From Panagrolaimus kolymaensis (taxonomy: Eukaryota > Nematoda > Chromadorea > Rhabditida > Panagrolaimidae): a DNA stretch of 64,000 bases. The stretch's first letter is position 1, and each line of letters starts with the position of its first letter. Shown piece by piece: positions 53,678-64,000 of the stretch. Location of the stretch: contig JAJQJQ010000046.1 of NCBI GenBank assembly GCA_028622995.1, positions 682,001 through 746,000 on the forward strand. Reading direction: 5' to 3'. Both the position numbers and the translations under genes were made by a program. The notes under the pieces are model-generated. The model ran no database searches. It saw only the letters and a list, made by a program, of their open reading frames with translations, and was not told the DNA's origin.

Positions 53678-55644
53678 ATGTTGCTTCTGCTATTTCTTAC
53701 ATTACCGGTAAATTCCAAGTTTCTAAAGAAGCCGTTTACTTATATATAAGACTTTTATAGATATTTTTCGCACGGTTGGAATGCTTTCAAATAAATAATA
53801 TAAATTTCTTAAAACCAGATTTGAATGATGATTATCAAAAATTTGTGGATTCCCTTAATATAGTAAGTATTTGTTTCTTGCTTGAGTCGTGAATTTCATT
53901 TTCTTCAAAATTAAAAAAACACTAAAAATCTATTTTTAGCGCCATGGAAATTGGTTTGTTCAAAAAATTGACAATTTTGCTCCTATTTATGAAAGTGTTG
54001 GTTTATGGAAACAAGTTTGTTACTTTTCAGGAAACGTATATTTTAAAGTATAAAATTTCAGAAATATTGGCGGGTCAATGCCTTTGCAAAACCAAATGGC
54101 CCTCATTTTCTTTTACTTGGTGGAGAAGCTCCAGCTTCAGTTACTATTATTGCTAGCACCAAATCTCCATTAGTTAAATGGGCTAAAGAAGTTGGAGCAA
54201 CTTTATGGCTCCTTGAACATCGATTTTATGGTGAAAGTCGACCATTTGAGTAAGCTTTGTTTTTTATTTCTTTTTTTCTATTCTTTCTTTTTTACAGAGA
54301 ACAAACTGATGAAAATTTAAAATATCTTACAAGTCAGCAAGCTTTAGAAGATGCAGCTAATTTTATTAGAGGACAAAACGCATTTCTCACTGATGCAAAT
54401 CCAAAATGGATTGTTTTCGGCGGTTCATATTCTGGAGCTTTAGCACTTTGGCTTCGTCAAAAATATCCCGATTTAGTTATTGGTGCAGTTGGAAGTTCTC
54501 CCACGGTATCTGTAGTCCTGGATTATCATAGTGAGTAATTTTTATTTCGAACCAAAATTTATTAAAATATTTTCTTATATAAATTTCAGAGTATTTCCAA
54601 AACGTTGAAGAAGCCATTCGAGATTTTAATCCGACTTGCGCTAATGACATTAAAGAAGCTTTTGTTGAATTAGAACAATATTTGGTAGTCAGCTTTGGTA
54701 GAAGAGAATTAAATAGGATATTCAGGTTAGTTACTGAATAATTATAAAATAAGTGTAATTTGAACTTTTATTTTAGAAGCAAAATTGCTAAAGCAAGTTT
54801 AAATTCGCATGATTTAGCAGAATTTTATCGAAATTGGGTTATAGGAGTTTTTGGCAATGCTGTTCAAGTTAATGACCCAACAGATGTAAGCCGTTAAAAA
54901 AATAAACTGGTTTTTTAAAGCAGATTTTTTTAGAAAAATTCTGGAATCTCTGGAATTTGTAAAACCATGGATTTTAAAGCTTCAAGCAAAATATTCAATC
55001 TTGCAATGTTAATTAAAACAATTTCAACCACCAATGAAACAGAAAAAGATGACATTCAAAATAAATTTCAAACTTTAACAGAAGCTTTGAAATATTCAGG
55101 ATTTAATTATGAACCATTGCCACAAATGCGAGCATGGTTATGGCAAACTTGTAATGAACAACTTGCATTTCAAACAGTTACAAATAAAAGTAGTATTTTT
55201 GGAAGCGAAATTCCTTTAAAGTATGTCTTTTCTTTTTATTCGGATTGATTTAATTTGACTTTAATTTTTAGTTATTACATCAACCAATGTCAAAAGGTTT
55301 TTGGTGAAAAATACACCATTGACTATCTTGTAAATGTTACCAAAAATGTTATGAAAGAATATGGCGGAAGCAATAATTATAATGGCACCAATGTTGTCGC
55401 TACTTGGGGCACTATCGATCCATGGAAAGATTTATGTCTTAAAAAATCCAATCAGCCATCAGTGATTACAATCAAAATTGATGGAGAATCACATTGCAGT
55501 GATCTTAAAGCAATAACTAAAAATGACAGCAAATTTTTAACAAATGCAAGAAAAGTTATCCTAGAAAACATCAAAAAATGGATTCATGAAGCCGACGCAA
55601 ATCAGCACAAACATCCTAGAAATTTTAGATACTTTTCCTTTTAA
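53678..55644 (+). CDS. S28 serine carboxypeptidase (Pro-X carboxypeptidase type), gene 1 of array
   Basis: About nine exons beginning at the ATG 53678 (MLLLLFLTLP signal peptide start). Motifs run in family order: GNWFVQKIDNFAPI (usual VDHF block), GPHFLLLGGEAPAS, LWLLEHRFYGESRP, LKYLTSQQALEDAANFI, WIVFGGSYSGALALWLRQKY with the nucleophile Ser in GGSYSG, VIGAVGSSPTV, RAWLWQTCNEQ, WGTIDPWKDL with catalytic Asp, and DGESHCSDL with catalytic His. S28 enzymes remove C-terminal residues after proline or cut tripeptides; they are secreted or lysosomal, and in nematodes the pcp genes are mostly intestinal. All catalytic residues are present, so it should be active. Length is about 500 residues. First of four tandem paralogues with matching intron positions. 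Confidence 0.9.
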
Positions 55645-56161
55645 TGAATAATTAGTTAATTTCTAATCAAAACATTGTCTTTGTATTTTCTTAAATCTTT
55701 TTTTTGATGTTGAAGTATGTAGTTTAAAAGTATCTCGTTAACAACTATAATAAATATCGTATCAGCAAATGTTTATTATTTTTCAAAATCATAAAATACA
55801 ATCATTAAAATAGAAGCAAAGGATAATCTCTCAAAATACAATTTTGATGGCTGGTTTATCACTTTGTGGTTTCCATGTGTCCAATTTTGCTTTGGGTTCA
55901 GTTTTAGCTGGTTAGGTGCACCGAGATTCAATCCTTGCAAGTATGTTGGTTAAAATAAATATAGCGTGTATCCACGAAGATAACTTTCATATTCGCATGA
56001 TTTTGAAAGATAATGTTTATTTCCACAAAAATCAAATACGATTATTACAAACACATAAAACAAAAGAAAGAAAAAGAATGGAAGTGGAAATGATGAGATA
56101 ATTGGATTCTTGGATGTTCTTGTTGTAGTTGTTCAATTTTGAATAAAAATCATTTCATCCT
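55645..56161. other. Convergent spacer
   Basis: Lies between the 3' end of S28 gene 1 (+) and the 3' end of the membrane protein (-). Nothing recognised. Confidence 0.45.
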
Positions 56162-57305
56162 TCATTTATGTGATTTATCATCGGCATTTTTTCGCTTGTT
56201 TTTTCCCACAACTTTCTTTTGGCTTCTCTGCTGAAAAATAAGCAAAATCAGATAATTTCATCAAAGAATAAATGTTTAAAAAAACATACGATTTGCTGCT
56301 TTACTGATTGGTGGTTGAAGGAGGATTTCTTCTTGCTTGAATCTTCATCAAAATCACTGATATCATTGTCATTCATAGCAGGATAATCACATTGACGACG
56401 AACGATAAGACCTTTTTTAGCTTTTTCCTAAAAACAAAAGATTGTTAAAATGTTAGCCAACATAAAAGGATATCATGCTACAGGCAAAGGAATAAACAAT
56501 GATAGAAACTTTAACAAAGATTTCAAGTATTCTCATAAATACGAAAGTCAATATTGGTTAAAATTAGGTATAAATCACCATGCTTTTTTAAATTAATTAT
56601 ATGCCCACCACCAGCTTTTGGCAATAGTTAATCATCAAGTTGTGGAAGAAGTAACATTGAAATAAGTTACTAATGAAGTCCAAAGCCCATAAAGCTCCAA
56701 TTTGCAAGTAGGTATAAAAGCTATACCACTAATATCAAGATCCTCAAAGGTATAAAGGAACAAAAAAAACATACTTCTCTTTCATCATTTTTCTTTTTAG
56801 CCGATTCTTTTGATTTCTTACCAACGCCATCTTTACTATGATTATTATCACCAGGACCAGATTCATGTGAACCACCACCACCAATTGCTTCATTTGATCG
56901 CTTCTTTCCTCGTCCAGATTCAGCAGATTTCTTTTGGGGTTCAGCAGATTTCTTAAGTGTAGGTTTGTTTTTCTCAGTTGGTTTAGGAATTTGTTGATGT
57001 TTTGATTTTTCTTTATCATCATGATCATGAAATCCAGTAGTTTTATCAGAGCCACCATCAGCTAAAGCTTTAGCACTTTTTGGATCACCATCAACATAAA
57101 TATTTTCAATATTTGGAGGACCACCACCGCCATCACCAGGTTGTTGAAGTTGTTGTTGTGATGGTGGAATAGGTTCTTTTGATTGCTGTTGTTGATTCTT
57201 GGATGAAGGATTCTTCTTCTTTTTGAAACATCCAATAAACGATGAAAAGATAGTTGAAATACCCATGAAGATTGCAAGAAATGTAAGGATATATACCATA
57301 AACAT
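56162..57305 (-). CDS. Single-pass membrane protein with charged low-complexity tail, unknown family
   Basis: Three minus-strand exons (56775-57305, 56290-56427, 56162-56230) sum to 738 nt, 245 residues, in phase. The N-terminal hydrophobic segment (MFMVYILTFLAIFMGISTIF) is followed by a Cys and a KKKK stop-transfer, so the tail is probably cytosolic. The tail is Gln/Pro, Gly, then Lys/Glu/Ser-rich (QQQQSKEP, GDGGGGPP, KKSAEPQKKSAES, GRGKKRSNEA, KKSKESAKKKNDE), then a more ordered piece (GLIVRRQCDYPAMNDNDISD, FDEDSSKKK) and a basic end. It is disordered throughout. I do not recognise the family. It lies on the opposite strand inside the S28 array, between genes 1 and 2. Confidence 0.7.
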
Positions 57306-58025
57306 TTATTGAATTGAATGAATGTGATCCCTCGTCGTCGTCGTCTCGTTGATGATGATGATTTGACAAAAGATCAAAGAAACTTCTATGTTTTTGTTGT
57401 TGAGAAAATTCAATCAGCAGCAACCGTTCAACTGCAGCGGAAATTTGTTTGATTGAAACAACAAACGTTGAAAACGCATCTGAAAAAATTTTTCAATGAA
57501 AGCTTTGGAAAAAAATGTAAATAAAAATTTGCATCAAAGAAATGAAAAAAGAAGTGGCAAAAAAAAAAAAGAAACCACGAGGCATGGGAAAAATTTGCTG
57601 CATGAAACAAAAAAGTGATAATGTTGTGTCAAGCTACATATAAACCTCAATGCTGGATTACAAATACAATACCACCTAAAAAAGTTTGAATGCTTCTAAT
57701 GTATTTAATTGCAGTATTTAATTTACGTCTACTATAGTTATTTTTTGCATTGTTAATAAAATTTGTATCTCTTCAACAAAACCTGTTTGAAAAAAATTAT
57801 TAGCAAGAAGGTGTTAAAGAAAATGAAGCAATAGATTTAAGGGATATCTTAACAAATAATTAAAGGCCACGCTTATAAAAATAAATGCATCCCTTTACAA
57901 TAAAAAAAATTATTATCAATGAGATTCTTTCTTCTTCTGTCATTCTTAAAAGTCAAAAAAAAATTGCAAACTTGAAAATCCCTGCTTCAATTGTAAAAAT
58001 TTTCTTTAATTTATTTTTTTTCAAA
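57306..58025. other. Divergent spacer
   Basis: Between the membrane protein (-) and S28 gene 2 (+). A (CGT/CAT)n-like trinucleotide stretch, TCGTCGTCGTCTCG...GATGATGATG, lies at 57332-57360. Nothing else recognised. Confidence 0.45.
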
Positions 58026-59972
58026 ATGTGGCTTCACTTTTTTGCTTTTTTGGTAAATTTAATATTTTTTTTGAAAAATTAAATAAATCAAATATTTTTA
58101 CAGATATTTTTCCAAAGTTCTTTCTCCTTGGAATTAAATGAAATAAACTCAGCGCAACCTGAATTAGATTATCAAAAGCTATTAGCAGCGATAGATAAAG
58201 TAAGAGTTTATTTTAGTTTTAACCCAAAAATTCTAGCTTTTAAAAGAATTTTAAATTCATTATAATTTTATATTTTAGCGTTATGGAAATTGGTTCATTC
58301 AAAAAATTGATCATTTTGTTCCAATTTTTAAAACAAGTTCATGGAAACAAGTATGTAACTTCCAAAATCTTTTTATTTGTTTTTATAAACATAAATTTTA
58401 GAAATATTGGAAAGTTGATACTTTTGCAAAACCTGATGGCCCACATTTTTTGTTTCTTGGTGGCGAATCACCTTCATCCGTTAATGAGATAGTTAGCGAT
58501 GATTTGCCAATGGTACAATGGGCAAAGGAAGTTGGAGCAACTTTATGGCTTCTTGAACATCGATTTTATGGTGAAAGTCGTCCATTTGAGTAAGAAAATT
58601 TTTTTAGTTATCGAAAGTCTTTATTTTTTTTGTAGAAGCCAAACTGATAAAAATTTAAAATATTTAACAAGTCAACAAGCTTTGGCTGATGTGGCTAATT
58701 TCATTAGAAATCAAAACATGATACTTGTGAATCCAAAATGGATTGTTTTTGGTGGTTCATATTCTGGAGCTTTAGCACTTTGGTTTCGTCAAAAATATCC
58801 TGAATTGGTTATTGGAGCAATTGGAAGTTCTGCAACTATTAGTCTCACACTTGAATATCACAGTAAGTTGCAATTTTTATATGGGAAAATATTTAATATT
58901 TAAATGTATATGATTTTTTAAGATTATTTTCAAAATGTTGAAGATGCTATTCGCTCACATAATTCAGAATGCGCCAGTAATATTAAAGATGCTTTTGACG
59001 AACTTCAATCAAAATTAGCGACTTTTGGAGGAAAAAATGAAATAAACTCTTTGTTTCAGTAAGCTGCGTCTTGCAAATAAAAACCTATCTAGCTTTACTA
59101 ATAATTTTAGAAATGATCTTTCCCCATCGAGTAGTTTAACGTCTTTTGAATCAGGAGAATTTTATTTTTATCATTTGATGGTGACCATTGCAAAAATGGT
59201 TCAACAAAATGACCCAACAGATGTAAATTTTGTATATTTAATTTCTTATTTATTTTGTATCAAAACAATTTCAGGAGGATGAAGGAATCGATAAACTTTG
59301 TAAAATTATGAATATAAAATCAACGAACAAAGTTTTTAATCTTGCATTAATAAAATCTCAAATTTCTCCTGGAAATATTAATATTTTAAAAACAGCTTTT
59401 GGTGGTGAAAATATAACATCCGCTTTTAAATATACTGGTTATGAAATTCCTTCACTTGCTACAGGACGAGCATGGCTATGGCAAGTTTGTAATGAATTAG
59501 TTGCATTTACAACTGTTACAAATGAAAGCAGCATTTTTGGAAACATTGTTCCTTTAAAGTGGGTCATTTAGTAGCTCAAATTTTTTTTAAATAACCATTT
59601 TTTAGTTTCTTTATTAATCAATGTCAAGTAATTTTTGGTGATAAATATACATTGGATTATTTTATTAATGTCACATCAAAGGTAACACAAGAATATGGTG
59701 GAACAGAAAATTACAAAGGCACAAATGTTGTTTCAACTTGGGGCACTATCGATCCTTGGAAAGATTTATGTCTTAAAAAATCCAAGCATCCTTCTGTAGT
59801 TACAGTAAAAATTGAAGGAGAATCACATTGTTCTGATCTCGGTGCATCAACGGAAGGAGATAGCAAATCATTGAGAAATGCAAGAAAAATTATTCTTGAA
59901 AACATTCAAAAATGGATTAAAGAAGCAAATAAAAAAGTTTTATGGCACCCGAGAAATTTGAAACATGTTTAA
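58026..59972 (+). CDS. S28 serine carboxypeptidase, gene 2 of array
   Basis: Same exon plan as gene 1, starting MWLHFFAFL at 58026. Blocks: YGNWFIQKIDHFVPI, GPHFLFLGGESPSSVNEI, LWLLEHRFYGESRP, LKYLTSQQALADVANFI, WIVFGGSYSGALALWFRQKY (nucleophile Ser), VIGAIGSSATI, RAWLWQVCNELVAF, WGTIDPWKDLC (Asp) and EGESHCSDLG (His). All catalytic residues are intact. The C-terminus ends ...WHPRNLKHV. The region between the first acidic block and GGE is the most divergent from gene 1. Secreted or lysosomal proline-specific peptidase by family knowledge. Confidence 0.9.
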
Positions 59973-60369
59973 TTAAGGCTAAAAGTGCAATTGTTGATTT
60001 ATTTATTTAGAGTTTGATAAAAAAAAATTTTTTTTCCTTTATTTTTTTTTGTGAACAAAAATATGATCACTCTTTTTTTCTTGGCAAAAACATTAATTTT
60101 TTTTAACTGTGTTTTTTTTCAAACTGACTTATGTAAAGCAAACATAACTAGCAGTTCAAGTGGGACGATGTTGGTAATTATTTTTTCTTTGCATTCAGCA
60201 AAAAAAATAGGTCATGTTTGCTTTGTTACGATTATGGCATAACAAGAGTGGCGTCCAGATCAAAAACAGCTGTCCTTTTTTTATTTTTCATTGGCGTTTT
60301 TTGTTTGAGGTTTTTTTAGTTAACCAACTTTCTCTAATCAAAGAATTTTATTTTTTATTTTAAGATACT
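59973..60369. other. Spacer between S28 genes 2 and 3
   Basis: T-rich spacer, with nothing recognised. Confidence 0.45.
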
Positions 60370-62369
60370 ATGATTCTTAAAGCTTCATTTACATTGATTT
60401 TGATTCTGGTAAGTATAGTGATTTTGAATATACTAATAAATAAATCGTAATTTTATAGATATTATTTGAACCTTCAAATTCTGTAGATTTGAATAAATTA
60501 AATAACTTTGCAAAAAGTTTCAATCATAAAAATTCTCAATCGGATTCAAATTTTGAATATGATGCTGTAGGATCGTTTCCAAAACCACTTAAAACAAGCT
60601 TTGTTGATCGTATTTTACAAAAAGTTGATCACTTTGTTCCAACGCTTAACTCCGATGACTGGTTGCAAGTATGTTTTTTTTTACATAATAAAAGAAAACA
60701 TAATTGGGTTTAAGAGATATTGGAAAAATGATGCATTTACAAGACCTGATGGACCTAATTTTCTGTTATTAGGTGGAGAGAGCCCTGCATCAGAAAGTAA
60801 TATTTTTGTCGAAAGTATGCCAATTGTACAATGGGCTAAAAAAGTTGGTGCAACTTTATGGCTTCTTGAACATAGATTTTATGGTGAAAGTCGACCATTT
60901 GAGTAAGAGAATTTTTTTTATTCAACAACAGCCTTTTTTGTATTGTTGCAGATATCAAACAGGTGAAAATCTTCAATATCTTACAAGCCAGCAAGCTTTA
61001 GCAGACGCGGCTTATTTTATTAAAACTCGAAATTTAGTTCTTAATCTCTACAATCCAAAATGGATTGTTTTTGGTGGTTCTTATTCTGGAGCTTTGGCAC
61101 TTTGGCTTCGTCAAAAATATCCCGAATTAGTTATTGGTGCAATTGGAAGTTCTCCCACAGTATCCATTGTTCTTGATTATTATGGTTAGTTTAGGCGAAC
61201 TTTTAAATAAAAATTACGATTACATCGTATATGATAAAAAAAAAACAGATTTTATATTCCTTTTTAGGTTATTATCATAACTGCGAAGAAGCTATTCGCT
61301 CATATGATTCTGAATGCGCAGACAGCATAAAAAGAGCTTCGAATGAAATTGAACAATTTATGGAGACTAAAAAAGGAAGAAGCAACCTGAATATTTTATT
61401 TGGGTTAGTTTATTATCTTTTTTAATTATATGTACATTCATGAAAGCACATTTTATAGAAGTATGCTTAACGAAACAAAAATAACTGATTTTGAAGCCGG
61501 CGAATTTTACTATTATTAAATTTTGGCCTCAATCGCTAATGTTGTTCAATATAATAACTCATTTGATGTAATTATTCATTTGCAACTGATTGTTTATTAA
61601 TATTTAATTTTTTAGAATAGCAATGGAATAACAAAACTTTGTGAAATAATGAATATTCCATCAAAAAATAAAGTTTTTAATTTGGCATTGGCCCAAAAAG
61701 CTTTAGTAAAAAGTGGTCCATCTCGAGATTTGAAATCTAGGGAAGAAAAATCCAATTTCATAAGAAATATGATTCACCTTTATAAATATCCTGTCTATGA
61801 AAACCCTTCATTTGCAGCCGATCGAGCATGGTTATGGCAAACATGTAATGAACAAGTTGCATTTCAAACTGTTTCCGATAAAAGTAGTATTTTTGCGAGA
61901 AAATTACCTTTATAGTAAGTTTCATAAATTTTGATTCCGAGCCTTGGAAGGTTTATAAAACTATCGAAAAACATTTATTTGACAACGTTTTTCTCCATCT
62001 TTCAATTCATGTTTTTTGTAGTAATGATTTTTTATAGCTATTATATAAACCGATGTCAAGAGCTTTTTGGCAAAAAATACACCTTTGACTATCTTGTAAA
62101 TGTTACCAAAAATGTTATGAAAGAATATGGTGGAGCTGAAAATTATAATGGCACCAATGTTGTCGCTACTTGAGGCACTATCGATCCTTGGAAAGATTTA
62201 TGCCTAACGGAATCAAATGATCCTTCAGTGATCGCAATCAAAATTGAAGATGCTTCACATGGTGCTGACTTTGGAGTAGCAGAGGTAACTGATAGTGAAT
62301 CTTTAAAAAATGCAAGAAAAATTATTCTTGAAAATAAAATATTAAAAAATGGATTATAGAAGCGGACTA
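60370..62369 (+). pseudogene. S28 serine carboxypeptidase pseudogene, gene 3 of array
   Basis: The S28 exon series is recognisable from MILKASFTLILIL (60370) through LQKVDHFVPTL, GPNFLLLGGESPAS, LWLLEHRFYGESRP and WIVFGGSYSGALALW. Later exons are broken: an in-frame TAA at 61517-61519 replaces the His codon of the paralogous GEFYFYHL block, and TGA at 62171-62173 replaces the Trp codon of ATWGTIDPW. The active-site region reads ASHGADFG instead of ESHCSDL. Near 62335 an extra AAAATA-type stretch shifts the frame before KKWII. Two stops plus a frame shift before the Asp and His make this non-functional. The 5' half is well preserved, so the loss is recent. Confidence 0.85.
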
Positions 62370-62893
62370 CTAAAAAAGTCGGACATATCCAAAAAAATTA
62401 AAACAAACTCTTTATGATTAAAAGTATTTCGCGTTTATAAAAATTAATTCTGTTGTTCTCAGATAGTTTTCTCCTGAAATAAATCTCGTTTCTTAAAACA
62501 GTATTGCATTATTAATATTCTGTTATAAAATAAAAATACAAGAGTTAATAATCATTGGTTTAACTAGGAGATTTTATTTTTGCTGTTGTTGCTTATTTTA
62601 GGGTTTTCTTCATAAAGTTTGATCTCTTTGACAAGAATTATCACATTTAATAGGTCCTGAAAAAGAAAATGTACTCCCGGGCTTTTTTAGGAAAGAATAA
62701 AAATTCCTGCAAGCAATAATTAAATAAAATATAAAAGGTTTATCAATAAAAATGCTTTAATAATCCAGATTACAAAATCGATATATTTTTATTCAGCATT
62801 TTCTTATCATTCAGTATATTCTTCTTGCAAAATTTTTTCCATCTTCACCACATCCCTCTTCGTCACCGAATATTTTCATCAAATTTATCAAAA
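62370..62893. other. Spacer between S28 genes 3 and 4
   Basis: AT-rich, with nothing recognised. Confidence 0.45.
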
Positions 62894-64000
62894 TGTGGCC
62901 GTTTTTTACCATTGCATTATTGGTAATTACTTTTTTTTTGTTTAATTTATTTACCTAACTTCTTTTTATTTTTTTAAGACACTCTTCACATGCGGACATT
63001 GTTCTAAATTTGAAGAACAATTTGTTTTGCAACCTAATTCAGATGATACCGACCAAGAAATAATTGAAGAATATACAAACCAGGAAATAGAAGAAATCTT
63101 TGACAAAGTAATTATATTTCCATTTGTTTGCTCATTTTTTTACAAAGAAGCTTTAATGTAAAATAAAAAATAAGTTTGATTTTAGAAATATGGTAATTGG
63201 TTTGATCAAAAAATTGACCATTTTGCTCAACCTCATGAAACCCGTTTATGGAAACAAGTATGTTAAAATATAATAAAGTGTAAAAGTATTGATAAAATTT
63301 CAGAAATATTGGAGTTTTTATGATTTTTCTGAATTTAATGGCCCAAATTTCCTATTGTTAGGAGGTGAATATCCTGAATCAGTAAGGGCAATTGTTAGCG
63401 AACATTTGCCATTAGTTCAATGGGCTAAAGAAGTTGGTGCAACTTTATGGCTTCTTGAACATCGATTTTATGGTGAAAGTCGGCCATTTGAGTAAGCTAC
63501 CATCTTACTTACTAAAATTTATTTACTTTGTAGAAACCAAACTGATGAAAATTTACAATATCTCACGAGTGAACAAGCTCTGGAAGACGCGGCTAATTTT
63601 ATCAGAAGCCAAAATATGAATTTATACAATCCAAAATGGATTATTTTTGGTGGTTCATACCCTGGAGCTCTGGCACTTTGGTTTAGACAAAAATATCCCG
63701 ATTTGGTTATTGGCGCTATTGGAAGCTCAGCAACAGTTTCCGTCGTACTTGATTATCATAGTTAGTAATTTTTTTACACTCTACTTTTTATTTTTATGCC
63801 TGACAAAAGAGAAAGGAAAATATAGAGGATATTATATTTCCATTTTTATGGATTGGAAAGAAATTACTTTTCTTCTTCCATGCTTAAAAAATAGTTTAGC
63901 CATTTGACATCAAATTTTTAATAAATCTTTTTTGTTTAACTTTGAAATCATAAAAAATGACTAATTATTTATTTTTATTTTATTTTATTTTATTTATTAT
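62894..64000 (+). CDS. S28 serine carboxypeptidase, gene 4 of array, 5' part
   Basis: Starts MWPFFTIALL (62894), then TLFTCGHCSKFEEQFV, an acidic stretch (EIIEEYTNQEIEEIFDK), YGNWFDQKIDHFAQP, GPNFLLLGGEYPES, LWLLEHRFYGESRP, LQYLTSEQALEDAANFI and WIIFGGSYPGALALWFRQKY. The nucleophile Ser is kept, but the motif is GGSYPG rather than GGSYSG. It continues with VIGAIGSSATVSVV and DYHS, then a donor GTTAGT at about 63764. The next exon (paralogues: YFQNVE) is not visible in the remaining 230 bp, although introns here are usually under 80 bp. So the gene either has a longer intron, is cut by the window end, or has lost its 3' part. Confidence 0.75.

Noticed and set aside
57332..57360. Microsatellite GTC/GAT run as regulatory element
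   Set aside because: Short and imperfect; nothing beyond simple sequence.
1..64000. tRNA, rRNA or spliced-leader genes
   Set aside because: I looked for cloverleaf A/B boxes and SL-like motifs by eye and found none that I could support; a tRNAscan/Infernal run would be decisive.

Overview
The window looks like nematode nuclear DNA. The coding DNA is AT-rich and split by short introns of roughly 45-75 bp with GT...TTTTTAG or GT...TTTCAG ends. The gene content is also nematode-typical: C-type lectins with Thr-rich linkers, an ShKT domain, DUF229, DUF273 and DUF1647 proteins, Srg- and Srh-like chemoreceptors, and a Gly-rich-tailed calpain. A bacterial/fungal-type GH32 fructosidase points to a clade IV nematode (Tylenchina or Panagrolaimidae-like), but that is inference.

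Left part (1-17.6 kb): an ShKT+trypsin-like protease (-), two C-type lectin genes (+), a secreted HExxH protein (-), a CLP-1-like calpain (+), DUF1647 (+) and DUF273 (+) glycosyltransferase-like genes, a calpain relic, and a third C-type lectin (-).

Middle (17.9-44.2 kb): this is dominated by a direct tandem duplication of 10,327 bp (18120-28446 repeated at 28447-38773). Every listed reading frame in the two copies is identical. The unit carries a DUF229 gene, an intronless GH32 gene, an Hsp70-like pseudogene and the 5' half of a chemoreceptor gene. That chemoreceptor is broken by a TTAA-flanked foldback element and a hairpin-rich non-coding repeat. The duplication ends lie inside the DUF229 gene and inside the repeat, so copy 2 of DUF229 lost its C-terminus and copy 1 of the receptor lost its 3' half. 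The 3' half is found beyond the repeat at 40.4-40.8 kb. Two intact receptors follow, one Srh/Str-like and one Srg-like.

Right part (44.5-64 kb): a fructosamine-3-kinase (-), a probable GPI-anchored cysteine-rich mucin-like protein, a small secreted protein with M15-type zinc motifs, an F-box-like protein, a scramblase-like protein, a perfect-palindrome TTAA element, an unknown single-pass membrane protein (-), and a tandem array of four S28 serine carboxypeptidase genes. The third S28 gene is a pseudogene and the fourth is cut by the window end.

Functional themes are secreted digestion (GH32, S28 peptidases, trypsin-like), surface or immune recognition (C-type lectins, mucin-like proteins) and chemosensation. 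Gene models were built by hand from splice signals and paralogue comparison. Exon edges are firm where stated and tentative elsewhere.
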